Part shown: positions 8,737-17,792 of the stretch, one piece after another | How the letters are laid out: each line of letters starts with the position of its first letter | How positions within the stretch are numbered: the stretch's first letter is position 1 | NCBI RefSeq assembly: GCF_900129295.1 | Contig: NZ_FQUU01000013.1 | Location: forward strand, 62,001 to 126,000 | Length of the DNA: 64,000 nucleotides | Origin: Flavisolibacter ginsengisoli DSM 18119 | GTDB taxonomy: Bacteria; Bacteroidota; Bacteroidia; Chitinophagales; Chitinophagaceae | Reading direction: 5' to 3' | Translations under genes and position numbers: made by a program | The notes under the pieces: generated by a model | The model's input: only the letters and a program-made list of their open reading frames with translations | Database searches by the model: none | Told to the model about the DNA's origin: nothing

Positions 8737-10077
8737 ATGAGTCAACAAGCTGATATAAAATTTTCTGATCTGGCGGGCATTAAGCCAGCAAGGCTCCTGA
8801 CAAAAACCAGGGGTGATAAGACCATATGGGCATTGGTGTTCCTATTGGTCCTTATTTCTTTACTTGTTGTTTATAGTGCCACAGGTTCTTTGGCTTATAA
8901 AATGTATAAGGGCAATACAGAGGTTTATTTGTTCAAGCAAATAGCCTTTATTGCTGTTGGATTTTGTGTCATTTATTTTGCACACCGGGTAAACTATACT
9001 ATTTACTCGCAGGTGGCTAAAATATTATTCCTGCTTTCTATCCCGTTATTATTATATACACTCCTGTTTGGAGTGACACTGAATGAAGGCAGCCGTTGGA
9101 TCAAGTTGCCTATCATCAATATGACCATGCAAACCTCTGACCTGGCGAAATTGTCCCTGTTTATGTTCCTTGCAAGGTTGCTTAGTCGTAAGCAAAACAA
9201 AATAAAAGACTTTAAAAAGGGTTTTCTTCCTGTTATTCTTCCTGTGGCGGTAACCTGCCTGTTAATTGCACCTGCCAATTTATCAACTGCTTTATTGCTG
9301 GGCGCTAGTTGCATGTTATTATTATTCATTGGACGGGTAAGTACCAAGCATTTAATGCTCACCATCAGTTGCGCAATGATACCTGTTATCTTCCTTGTGA
9401 TGGCAGCTGTAATAAAGCATAAATCTTCTGCCGGGGAAGAGGTAGCTGCAACAACTACCAAGAAGGAAAAATCATCTAAACTTTTTGCCAGGGTAGATAC
9501 CTGGATCAGCAGGGTGGAAAACTTTATGTATGGCAGTAAAGAGGCTGATAATGACAATAACTATCAAACGAACCAGGCAAAAATTGCCATTGCCAAGGGC
9601 GGTGCATTTGGACGGGGACCAGGCAACAGTGAGCAAAGAAATTTCCTGCCGCAGGCATATAATGATTTCATTTACGCCATCATTATCGAGGAGTACGGAT
9701 TGATAGGGGGTGCTTTTATAATATTCATTTACCTGGTTTTCTTATACCGAAGCATAAGGCTTTTTAAAAAATGCCCCTATGCTTTTGGTGCTTTCCTGGC
9801 TTTAGGATTAAGCTTCACACTGGTGATCCAGGCTATGGCTAACATGGCTGTGAACGTGAATTTGTTTCCTGTTACAGGAGTAACCTTACCTCTTGTCAGT
9901 ATGGGTGGAAGCAGTTTTTTGTTTACATGCCTGTCTATAGGGATCATTTTGAGTGTGGCAAGAAATGTAGAACAATTGGAAGGTCGTAAAAAAATGGAAG
10001 CGCTGGCTAAACAAGAAGAAGAGCAAGAGGGTGAAGAGCAAGAAGAAGAAGTGGAAGAGGAGCCTGAAGAAGTATAA
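8737..10077 (+). CDS. ftsW: FtsW, SEDS-family septal glycosyltransferase
   Basis: This 446-aa polytopic membrane protein polymerises lipid II at the septum with FtsI. It has about ten TM helices, LNEGSRWIKLP, a large extracytoplasmic loop (about 225-290) rich in Lys, Asp and Asn, and the SEDS motifs GAFGRGPGNSEQRNFLPQA and NDFIYAIIIEE. PLVSMGGSSFLFTC is near the end. After residue ~420 comes a tail of almost only Glu, which is cytoplasmic and unusual for the family core. murG starts 3 nt after the stop codon. Confidence 0.95.
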   Translation: MSQQADIKFSDLAGIKPARLLTKTRGDKTIWALVFLLVLISLLVVYSATGSLAYKMYKGNTEVYLFKQIAFIAVGFCVIYFAHRVNYTIYSQVAKILFLLSIPLLLYTLLFGVTLNEGSRWIKLPIINMTMQTSDLAKLSLFMFLARLLSRKQNKIKDFKKGFLPVILPVAVTCLLIAPANLSTALLLGASCMLLLFIGRVSTKHLMLTISCAMIPVIFLVMAAVIKHKSSAGEEVAATTTKKEKSSKLFARVDTWISRVENFMYGSKEADNDNNYQTNQAKIAIAKGGAFGRGPGNSEQRNFLPQAYNDFIYAIIIEEYGLIGGAFIIFIYLVFLYRSIRLFKKCPYAFGAFLALGLSFTLVIQAMANMAVNVNLFPVTGVTLPLVSMGGSSFLFTCLSIGIILSVARNVEQLEGRKKMEALAKQEEEQEGEEQEEEVEEEPEEV

Positions 10078-10080
10078 TTT

Positions 10081-11184
10081 ATGGCAAGAGGGAAAAATAT
10101 AATTATTGCTGGTGGAGGAACAGGTGGACATATTTTCCCTGCAATTGCAATAGCCAATGCCATGAAAAAACTGGCACCTGCAACTGAAATATTATTTGTA
10201 GGCGCTAAAGGGAAAATGGAAATGGAAAAAGTACCACAGGCAGGTTACAAAATAGAGGGGTTGGATATAGCAGGGTTTAACAGAAGTTCTTTGATAAAAA
10301 ATATCGGTTTACCATTTAAGCTGGTAAGAAGTTTTTTTCAGGTGCGAAAAATCTTTAAGGGATTCAGACCGGATGCTGTAGTAGGTGTGGGTGGATATTC
10401 GTCTTTTCCTGTATTACGTTTGGCGCAGGCAAGGGATATTCCAAGCTTCATACATGAGTCTAATTCCTTTGCAGGAAAGTCAAATATTCTTTTGGGTAAG
10501 AAAGCAAAAAAAGTATTTGTAGCAACCGATGGCATGCAAAAGTTCTTCCTAGCGGAAAAGATCGTAGTGACTGGAAATCCTGTCAGGCCTGCAATAGTTA
10601 ATGTTTCATCTATTGATAAAAACGAGGCATTACAATTTTTTGGTTTACAGCCGGGGAAAAAGACTCTGTTGATTGTGGGGGGTAGTTTAGGGGCGAAATC
10701 GATCAATACAGCCATTTCGAAAGGATTGGAAAACTTAATAAATGCCGGCCTGCAATTGATATGGCAAACCGGGAAGACTAATGCAGCTAAATGGAAAGAA
10801 CAAACAGCCGACCATCCAACCGTCTGGGTCAATGATTTTATTACACAAATGGAGATGGCCTATGCTGCTGCTGATATGGTAATATCAAGGGCAGGCGCTA
10901 TGGCCATTGCAGAATTGTGTGTAGTGAAAAAGCCCGTTTTGTTCGTACCCTACCCATTCGCTGCAGAAGATCACCAAACGGTGAATGCTATGAATCTAGT
11001 AGAAAAACAAGCAGCACTTATGGTTAAAGACAACGAGGCTATTGACAAAGTGGTGCCGGCAATTATTGAATTGGCCCTTGATGAAAACAAACAATCGGAA
11101 CTTAAAAATAATATCAGCAAATACGCTATAGTTGATGCTGATGAACGAATAGCCCGTGAGATCATTAGATCAATAGAGGGTTGA
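10081..11184 (+). CDS. murG: MurG, lipid II-forming GlcNAc transferase
   Basis: This 367-aa GT28 enzyme adds GlcNAc to lipid I at the inner face of the membrane to give lipid II. The N-terminal glycine loop GGGTGGHIFPA (G11-A21) and VGVGGYSSFP bind the acceptor and diphosphate; the C-terminal half has LLIVGGSLGAKSIN, SRAGAMAIAE and FVPYPFAAEDHQ, the UDP-GlcNAc-binding blocks. Length is typical. The ATG at 10081 lies directly behind ftsW, indicating coupling. Confidence 0.97.
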   Translation: MARGKNIIIAGGGTGGHIFPAIAIANAMKKLAPATEILFVGAKGKMEMEKVPQAGYKIEGLDIAGFNRSSLIKNIGLPFKLVRSFFQVRKIFKGFRPDAVVGVGGYSSFPVLRLAQARDIPSFIHESNSFAGKSNILLGKKAKKVFVATDGMQKFFLAEKIVVTGNPVRPAIVNVSSIDKNEALQFFGLQPGKKTLLIVGGSLGAKSINTAISKGLENLINAGLQLIWQTGKTNAAKWKEQTADHPTVWVNDFITQMEMAYAAADMVISRAGAMAIAELCVVKKPVLFVPYPFAAEDHQTVNAMNLVEKQAALMVKDNEAIDKVVPAIIELALDENKQSELKNNISKYAIVDADERIAREIIRSIEG

Positions 11185-11221
11185 AAGAGCAATAGACAGG
11201 ATTTTAAATTTTATAAACAAA

Positions 11222-12688
11222 CTGCTTATCAAAGAAAAGAAAACATATGGCCATGAGAAGAGCAATGAGGCTTTCTATTTACTAAAAAGTGGTGGGCTTA
11301 AGTCTGTTTACTTTATAGGAATAGGAGGAATTGGCATGAGTGCACTTGCCCGTTATTTCCATTCCCGTGGCATCCTTGTTAGTGGTTATGACAAAACCCC
11401 TACTGCCTTGACAAATCAACTTGAGGCGGAGGGAATTGCTATTCATTTTAATGAGGACATCAACATTATTCCAAAAGATGTTGACCTGGTTGTGTATACA
11501 CCAGCAGTTCCAAAGGAGCATAAGGAATTAGCGTTTTATCAACAAAACAATTACACTCTATTAAAACGTAGTGAGGTCTTAGGTGCATTAACAAACTCCT
11601 CTTTTAACATCTGTGTGGCAGGAACTCATGGTAAAACAACGGTGTCTACCATGATCGCTCACATTCTGAGATCAAGTGGATATGGGTGCAATGCTTTTTT
11701 AGGTGGCATAGCTGTGAATTACCAGACCAATTTCTGGAGCAGCGAAAATGATGTATGTGTTATAGAAGCTGATGAATATGACAGAAGCTTTCTTCAATTG
11801 AATCCCGATATTGCATTGATCACCTCCATGGATGCTGATCATTTGGATATTTACGGCGATGAAGCTTCTATGCAGGATGCCTTTGTAGCTTTTGGAGATA
11901 AAGTAAAAGAGCAGGGCTTACTGTTTAGTAAGTTTGGATTAAAGCGTACTAAGGAAATTAAAGTTGCAAGGAAGAAAACATACAGCCTGCAAAATGAATC
12001 AGCAAATGCCTTTGCCGGTAATATTAAAATACAGGATGGCGGATATGTATTTGATGCCCATCTTGAAGACAAGCTCATTCCCGCAATAGAAATGAGTATT
12101 GGTGGTATGCACAATGTTGAAAACGCCATTGCAGCCATTGCTGTTGCCAATGAATTGAAAATAGACCCTCTTAAGATCGCGGAGGCAATTGCCGGTTTTA
12201 AAGGTGTCAGAAGAAGGTTTGAATACAGCATACCTCCGGTAAAAAAACAGGAAGGTGCTTATGTAAAGCCAGTGCTGATAGATGATTACGCCCATCACCC
12301 CGCAGAATTAAAGGCGTTATTGACAAGTGTGAAAAGCTTGTTTCCTCAGCGCGTGGTAACTGTAATCTTTCAGCCACATTTATTTACAAGAACCAGGGAC
12401 TTTGCAAATGGTTTTGCCGAGGCCTTATCAATTGCAGATAATGTGGTTTTATTACCTATTTATCCTGCCAGGGAATTACCCATTCCAGGTGTGTCCAGTG
12501 AGATGGTCTTAGAGAAGATCAATGCAAATGAAAAGGTATTGGTAACAAAAGAAGGCTTACTGGATTGGATGAGAGAACATGTACAACATTTAAATAAAGA
12601 ATTTGGAGAGGTGATAGTAATGGCTGGTGCAGGTGATATAGATGCAATGGTAATGCCTGTTAAAAATATTATTGAGGAACTAAGTTGA
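11222..12688 (+). CDS. murC: MurC, UDP-MurNAc:L-alanine ligase (start unresolved)
   Basis: This Mur ligase adds L-alanine to UDP-MurNAc. It has the glycine motif FIGIGGIGMSALARYF, the P-loop GTHGKTT, EADEYDRSF, TSMDADHLDIYG, DDYAHHPAE and FQPHLFTRTRDF. The first ATG is at 11336, inside the glycine motif, and would remove beta-strand 1 of the Rossmann fold. The frame is open upstream to the stop at 11174 but holds no ATG, GTG or TTG. I used the only CTG (11222) as a provisional start. Alternatives are another rare start codon, or one missing base that would join the frame to the ATG at 11265. Downstream the gene is intact and overlaps ftsQ by 4 nt. Confidence 0.85.
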   Translation: MLIKEKKTYGHEKSNEAFYLLKSGGLKSVYFIGIGGIGMSALARYFHSRGILVSGYDKTPTALTNQLEAEGIAIHFNEDINIIPKDVDLVVYTPAVPKEHKELAFYQQNNYTLLKRSEVLGALTNSSFNICVAGTHGKTTVSTMIAHILRSSGYGCNAFLGGIAVNYQTNFWSSENDVCVIEADEYDRSFLQLNPDIALITSMDADHLDIYGDEASMQDAFVAFGDKVKEQGLLFSKFGLKRTKEIKVARKKTYSLQNESANAFAGNIKIQDGGYVFDAHLEDKLIPAIEMSIGGMHNVENAIAAIAVANELKIDPLKIAEAIAGFKGVRRRFEYSIPPVKKQEGAYVKPVLIDDYAHHPAELKALLTSVKSLFPQRVVTVIFQPHLFTRTRDFANGFAEALSIADNVVLLPIYPARELPIPGVSSEMVLEKINANEKVLVTKEGLLDWMREHVQHLNKEFGEVIVMAGAGDIDAMVMPVKNIIEELS

Positions 12689-13794
12689 AAAACAAAATTG
12701 TCATAAGAAGGATATTGGTTATGGCTGCCTGGCTGCTGGTAATAGCTGGTATTACCACATTGCTGGTTGCTGCTAATAAAAAGCAGACCGAACATGTCTG
12801 TAAAATGGTGAATGTTTCTATAAAAGGAACAGGTGAGAAATATTATATAGATAAAACTGATATTCTAAAGCAATTGGAAAAGGCATACCATTCAAGCCTG
12901 TTGAATAAGCCTTTGAAAAGTATTTCACTGGTCACATTAGAGAAATCTTTAGAAAAGGATCAATGGATAGGAGATGCTGAGTTATATTTTGACAGGGAGG
13001 ATGTTTTGCATGTCATCATTGAAGAAAGAACACCTATTGCCCGTGTGTTTACTACAGGCGGTCGTACATTTTATATGGATAGTTCTGCTCACCAGATGCC
13101 GGTGATAGAAAGAACTGGCATAAGGGTGCCTGTAATCACTGGGTTTCCTAATTCAAGCAAGTTCAATTCAAAGGATAGTGTATTGCTTACAGATGTAAAG
13201 AAAGTCGCCTGGTTTATCTATAGCAATGAATTCTGGAACGCCCAGGTAGGCCAGGTAGATATTACTCCTGAAAGAAAGTTTGAATTAATACCCGTTATTG
13301 GCGATCATATAATCAGGCTTGGAAATGCGGACAATCTTGAAAACAAAATGTCCCGGGTACTATTATTCTATAAGCACGTGTTAAGCAAGGTAGGATTCAA
13401 TAAGTACAGTGCAATCGATGTTCAGTTTGATGCACAGGTAGTGGCAGTGAATAAGGGGCCGGTTTCAAAAGTTGATTCCATACAGTTACAGAAAAATATT
13501 CGCGAGCTTTTGGAAAAGAGCACCATACAGAACGTATCTGAAGAAATGCTCCCTGAATCCCGCGCTATGAGTACAACAGATTCTTTGAAAACTTTTGCAA
13601 AGGTGGATGCAAGCATCGAACCTTTGCCTACCAATCCTATCCCTGCTAAAAACACTGATCCGGAAAAAGTGATTGCACCCGTTGTCGGCAAAACGTTAGC
13701 CGTGCAAAAAACTAAAGTCAGTATCCCGGAAAAACCGAAAAAAGTAGAACAGACACATCAAAGGCCAAAAGCTGTGATGAAAAGAAAAGTTTAA
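12685..13794 (+). CDS. ftsQ: FtsQ/DivIB-type cell division protein
   Basis: This is a bitopic division protein of 369 aa: a short cytoplasmic tail, a TM segment at about 11-30, a POTRA-like region (VNVSIKGTGEKYYIDKTDIL), and the beta domain with IIEERTPIARVF and FYMDSSAHQMP. It bridges early and late divisome parts with FtsL and FtsB. The start is TTG at 12685, which overlaps the murC stop (TTGA). The last ~100 residues are a Lys/Pro/Thr-rich low-complexity tail beyond the usual FtsQ end. Position between murC and ftsA supports the call. Confidence 0.92.
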   Translation: MKNKIVIRRILVMAAWLLVIAGITTLLVAANKKQTEHVCKMVNVSIKGTGEKYYIDKTDILKQLEKAYHSSLLNKPLKSISLVTLEKSLEKDQWIGDAELYFDREDVLHVIIEERTPIARVFTTGGRTFYMDSSAHQMPVIERTGIRVPVITGFPNSSKFNSKDSVLLTDVKKVAWFIYSNEFWNAQVGQVDITPERKFELIPVIGDHIIRLGNADNLENKMSRVLLFYKHVLSKVGFNKYSAIDVQFDAQVVAVNKGPVSKVDSIQLQKNIRELLEKSTIQNVSEEMLPESRAMSTTDSLKTFAKVDASIEPLPTNPIPAKNTDPEKVIAPVVGKTLAVQKTKVSIPEKPKKVEQTHQRPKAVMKRKV

Positions 13795-13902
13795 TAGTTG
13801 TCTTGTTACGTCAGCAACTGCCATTATTTATGATAAATGCAGCCAGGAGCTTAACATTTTAACTGTTCGACCAAAACGCAAACAACTAAAAACAACATAG
13901 AC

Positions 13903-15273
13903 ATGAACAACGAGCAACCAATTATTGTGGGGCTTGACATTGGAACCACCAAAATTGCCGTCATTGCAGGACGAAAAAATGAATGGGGCAAGCTGGAGAT
14001 CCTTGGCTTTGGCAAGTCCAACTCCAACGGAGTAAAACACGGACAGGTTTTAAACATCGATGAAACTATCAAGGCAATCAGGCAGGCGCTTGATGCCTGT
14101 TATGCTTCCAATCCAAACCTGGAAGTGAACGAAGTATACGTAGGTATTGCAGGCCACCACATCAAGAGTTTACAAACACGTGGCGATATTGTTCGCCATG
14201 ACACAGAAAACGAGATCTCTCAAAAAGAAATTGACCAGCTGATAGCAGATCAGTACAAAACGTACATTCCGGCTGGAGACCAGATCATCGATGTTATTCC
14301 TCAGGAATACACCGTTGATAATTTTCAAAACATTGCCGACCCAATTGGTTATGGAGGGGTGAAAGTTGGTGCTAACTTCCACATCATAACTGGTGATAAA
14401 AATGCTATCCGTAATATCAACCGTTCTGTTGAGAAATCAGGGTTGATCACAAAGGACCTGGTATTACAACCCCTTGCTTCATCTGCTGCTGTTATGGCGC
14501 AGGAAGACATGGAGGCGGGTGTAGCAATCGTAGATATAGGTGGCGGTACTACAGATCTTGCCGTATTTTATGAAGGCATTCTGAAGCATACTGCTGTTAT
14601 TCCATTTGCAGGTGAAAATATCACTAACGATATCAAAACTGGTTTGGGTGTATTAAAAACCCAGGCCGAGCAAATGAAGGTGCAGTTTGGCAGTGCATTG
14701 TCAAATGAAGCCAAGGCAAATGCCTACATTACCATTCCTGGTCTCAGGGGCATGCCTGCTAAAGAGATCAGTGTAAAGAACCTGGCAAACATCATCCAGG
14801 CCCGCATGAGCGAGATACTGGACTTTGTTACCTATCATTTAAAGCAAGTTGGATTAGATAATAAAATGTTGAATGGAGGTATCATACTCACAGGAGGTGG
14901 ATCTCAATTAAAACATTTGATACAATTAACCGAATATGTTACAGGACTGAACTGCCGCATAGGATTGCCCACAGAGCATCTTGCGGCGGGACATATCGAA
15001 GAGCTGGCTAAGCCCACGTATGCAACCTGTCTTGGATTGATACTAAAGGGATATGATGATTATGAGCACAACCGAAAGCAATTTGAACACACTTTTAAAG
15101 CTGTTTCCGTTCCTGATAACTTGCGCACAGAAACTGAAGAAATGTCTGAAGTGGTAGAAGCCAATGGTAGTATTATTACAACCGAAAGGCGAAAAGGCAT
15201 GAGTAACTTCTGGGGAAAGTTTAAAACAAGTTTAATTGAAATTTTTCGCGAAGAAGAAGATCACAACTTTTAA
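13903..15273 (+). CDS. ftsA: FtsA, actin-like FtsZ membrane anchor
   Basis: This 456-aa actin-fold ATPase ties FtsZ filaments to the membrane. It begins with phosphate loop 1 GLDIGTTKIAVIAG; phosphate 2 is IVDIGGGTTDLAVF, and GGIILTGGGSQLKHL is the adenosine loop. The SHS2/1C region follows phosphate 1 (IAGHHIKSLQTRG). The extreme C-terminus NFWGKFKTSLIEIFREEE is an amphipathic helix matching the FtsA membrane-targeting sequence. Length is slightly above the ~420 of E. coli. ftsZ begins 204 nt downstream, enough room for a separate promoter. Confidence 0.96.
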   Translation: MNNEQPIIVGLDIGTTKIAVIAGRKNEWGKLEILGFGKSNSNGVKHGQVLNIDETIKAIRQALDACYASNPNLEVNEVYVGIAGHHIKSLQTRGDIVRHDTENEISQKEIDQLIADQYKTYIPAGDQIIDVIPQEYTVDNFQNIADPIGYGGVKVGANFHIITGDKNAIRNINRSVEKSGLITKDLVLQPLASSAAVMAQEDMEAGVAIVDIGGGTTDLAVFYEGILKHTAVIPFAGENITNDIKTGLGVLKTQAEQMKVQFGSALSNEAKANAYITIPGLRGMPAKEISVKNLANIIQARMSEILDFVTYHLKQVGLDNKMLNGGIILTGGGSQLKHLIQLTEYVTGLNCRIGLPTEHLAAGHIEELAKPTYATCLGLILKGYDDYEHNRKQFEHTFKAVSVPDNLRTETEEMSEVVEANGSIITTERRKGMSNFWGKFKTSLIEIFREEEDHNF

Positions 15274-15477
15274 TTCTTTGTTTCAGAGATGCATTCTTTA
15301 GTACAGTATTTATAAAAAAGCTTTTACTCATTTATAAAAGGGAAAAAATGGTAAGCTTTTTGACTGGAGAATGGCCTCGAAAGAATAAAGAAGTTTTTAA
15401 ACAGAAACAAATCATCATCCATTTAAAATTCATTCATCCGTTGTTGCCAAATCAGTAACGACACAAATCAAAATCTT

Positions 15478-17379
15478 ATGATTCATTTTGATCTCCCCAA
15501 AGAGAAATCATCCATAATAAAAGTGATAGGCATAGGTGGTGGAGGCAGCAATGCTGTGAACCACATGTATTCCCAAAATATAGAGGGTGTCAACTTTATA
15601 ATATGTAACACAGATGCACAGGCAATAGCCCAAAGCAATGTGCCAAACAAAGTACAACTGGGGCCACACCTTACACAAGGCCTTGGTGCAGGTGCCAATC
15701 CTGAGATCGGCCGCCAGGCTACTGAAGAAAGTCTGGAAGAGATCAAGCGTATTCTTGAAGTGAATACAAAGATGGCTTTTGTAACTGCCGGAATGGGCGG
15801 TGGTACAGGAACTGGTGGAGCTCCTATCATTTCCAAAATATGTAAAGACCTTGGCATTCTTACCGTTGGTATTGTTACCACTCCTTTTTCTTACGAAGGC
15901 AAAAAAAGACAGCAACAGGCAGAAGAGGGAATAAAAAATCTGAAGCAGTATGTCGATACTTTGCTTGTGATCAGTAACGACAAACTACGTCACCAGTTTG
16001 GTAACCTTAAAATGCGTGAGGCGTTTTCAAGAGCTGATAATGTTTTGGCCACTGCGGCTAAATGCATCACTGACGTGATCAACAGTACAGGCCAGATCAA
16101 CGTTGACTTTGCGGATGTTTGCACAGTCATGAAAAATGGTGGTGTGGCTATCCTGGGTAATGCGGCTTGTGAAGGTGAAAATCGTGCTCAACGTGCTATT
16201 GAAGATGCACTGAATTCTCCATTGCTGAATGATAACGAGATCCGTGGCGCTAAATGGATCTTAATAAATATCAATTCGGCCGAAGGTGAGCATGAATTTA
16301 CAATGGACGAAGTTGAGATCATCCAGAATCATTTATTAAGCCAGGCAGGAGAAAATACAGATGTGATCCTTGGATTGGGTTATGACAATACATTGGGCAG
16401 CCAGATCGGTATTACACTGATTGCAACCGGCTTCCAGCATAAAGATCCATTTACCCGCAGGGAGGCTCCACGCCAGGAAGCTCCGAAGCAACCAGAAAGG
16501 ATCGTAATGACCCTTGGAGAGCAGCCCATCCCAAAGCCTGAAGCCACCACCACTCCCACCAAAGAAGATCTCTTGGCTCCAAGGCTGATAGATGAAAATA
16601 CCATTGCTGAAGAAATTCCAATGCCTCAATTGCAGGATGCAGATTTTGATTTACATTTAGGATCCTTGAGCCAGGTTGAAGAAAAAGAAGAAGAGCCTGA
16701 GGCTCCTGTTCATCTGCAACTAAAGATCAAGGATGAAAGTGCAGAGGCGGAGGTAGAAAAAAAGGAACTCGAGCGCAAGAAACAAGAGCTTGATGACCGT
16801 TTTGAAAAACTTCGCAGATCTATATTATCTACCGATAACCAGGCTGCAAAGCCTGTTCAAAATACTTCCCAGGCGTCTGCAGCGTCGGGAGGATATCTGG
16901 CCAGACCATCCAATATTTATGCGGAGTCCAAACCGGAAGTTTTCACTTCCAAACCTCTGGAAGAAAAACCGGTTACACCACCTATTGCAAAAGTAGAAGA
17001 CCAGGAAACCTTCGACATGCAGCTGGTGATACGTAACGACATTCCGAAAGCGGCGGATACTACTGAGAGCCACCATACTCAAACACCGAACATTCCCCCA
17101 GTCGAGGACCCTGCTTTGCAGGACGGGACGGAGGATCAAAAAAGGAGAGCGGCAGAACGATTACAAAAGTTGCGCAACTTGTCGTTCAATATTAATGCTG
17201 CAGATCCTAATAATGAGTTTGAAGCGGTTCCTGCGTATATCCGCCGCAATATGGAATTATACAACACAGTCTCCTCTGTTGAAAATTTCTATAGCAATTA
17301 CACAGTGAAAGATGATGGTAAGAACAGCGCTACCATCAGTACCATTAATAGTTTTTTAGACGGGAAAAAGCCTGATTAA
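15478..17379 (+). CDS. ftsZ: FtsZ, tubulin-like division GTPase with long C-terminal linker
   Basis: The GTPase core (residues ~13-320) has GIGGGGSNAVNHM (18-30), the tubulin signature GGGTGTG (107-113), and the T7-loop region NVDFADVCTVM. An unusually long, Glu/Lys/Pro-rich linker (about 325-580) follows, with a short charged helix-like part (EKKELERKKQELDDRFEKL). Near the end AVPAYIRRNMELYN looks like the conserved C-terminal peptide, but some 40 more residues follow it (YSNYTVKDD...FLDGKKPD). At 633 aa it is much longer than E. coli FtsZ (383). It is the last dcw gene; a terminator follows. Confidence 0.97.
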   Translation: MIHFDLPKEKSSIIKVIGIGGGGSNAVNHMYSQNIEGVNFIICNTDAQAIAQSNVPNKVQLGPHLTQGLGAGANPEIGRQATEESLEEIKRILEVNTKMAFVTAGMGGGTGTGGAPIISKICKDLGILTVGIVTTPFSYEGKKRQQQAEEGIKNLKQYVDTLLVISNDKLRHQFGNLKMREAFSRADNVLATAAKCITDVINSTGQINVDFADVCTVMKNGGVAILGNAACEGENRAQRAIEDALNSPLLNDNEIRGAKWILININSAEGEHEFTMDEVEIIQNHLLSQAGENTDVILGLGYDNTLGSQIGITLIATGFQHKDPFTRREAPRQEAPKQPERIVMTLGEQPIPKPEATTTPTKEDLLAPRLIDENTIAEEIPMPQLQDADFDLHLGSLSQVEEKEEEPEAPVHLQLKIKDESAEAEVEKKELERKKQELDDRFEKLRRSILSTDNQAAKPVQNTSQASAASGGYLARPSNIYAESKPEVFTSKPLEEKPVTPPIAKVEDQETFDMQLVIRNDIPKAADTTESHHTQTPNIPPVEDPALQDGTEDQKRRAAERLQKLRNLSFNINAADPNNEFEAVPAYIRRNMELYNTVSSVENFYSNYTVKDDGKNSATISTINSFLDGKKPD

Positions 17380-17488
17380 TTCCCTGTTTTTAAAGGTTCC
17401 ATGTCATAATTATGGCCTGGTCCGTTTCATTGAAGCCACTGTCCTCAGTTGTTTGGGACACCAGAATAGGCTTGTGTTTTTAGTTGTT

Positions 17489-17516
17489 CCCCCATCGTTT
17501 ACGATGGGGGTTTTTT
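17489..17516 (+). terminator. Rho-independent terminator of the dcw/ftsZ operon
   Basis: A perfect 9-bp stem CCCCCATCG / CGATGGGGG with a 4-nt loop TTTA is followed by six T. It lies about 110 nt after the ftsZ stop and ends the plus-strand unit before the minus-strand zinc-ribbon gene. Confidence 0.9.
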
Positions 17517-17609
17517 GTGTCTGGGCAAAAGGAGGCAGAAAATGTTAATCACTAAAAACCAAAAGCGGCTTTTAGAGTTTGAATATAGACACAATCAAAG
17601 AGGCATAAC

Positions 17610-17792
17610 TTACTCCTCGTCAGGCTGGCTAATAAATCCCAGGTATCCATTGCAGCAAGGGCAGTATAATTCAATGGCATGTGTTAGGATAAGTTCTTCT
17701 TGTTTTATTTCAGTTCCCTTGCCTTCCCATTTACATTTTGGGCAGCTTATTTCCTGGGATAAGAGTACAGACGGAGGATACACTTTGTGCAT
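17610..17792 (-). CDS. Small zinc-ribbon-like protein
   Basis: This 60-aa hypothetical protein has two CxxC knuckles, CPKC (residues 17-20) and CPCC (44-47), about 26 residues apart, which fits a single zinc ribbon. The N-terminal half contains SQEISCPKCKWEGKG and the C-terminus is YLGFISQPDEE. I cannot name a family. A longer frame (116 aa) exists on the opposite strand but looks like a shadow: Cys- and Ser-rich with no domain pattern. It faces ftsZ tail to tail across the terminator. Confidence 0.6.
   Translation of the reverse strand: MHKVYPPSVLLSQEISCPKCKWEGKGTEIKQEELILTHAIELYCPCCNGYLGFISQPDEE

Noticed and set aside
9003-9557. 184-aa minus-strand frame inside ftsW
   Set aside because: Antisense shadow of a highly conserved gene; no domain pattern of its own.
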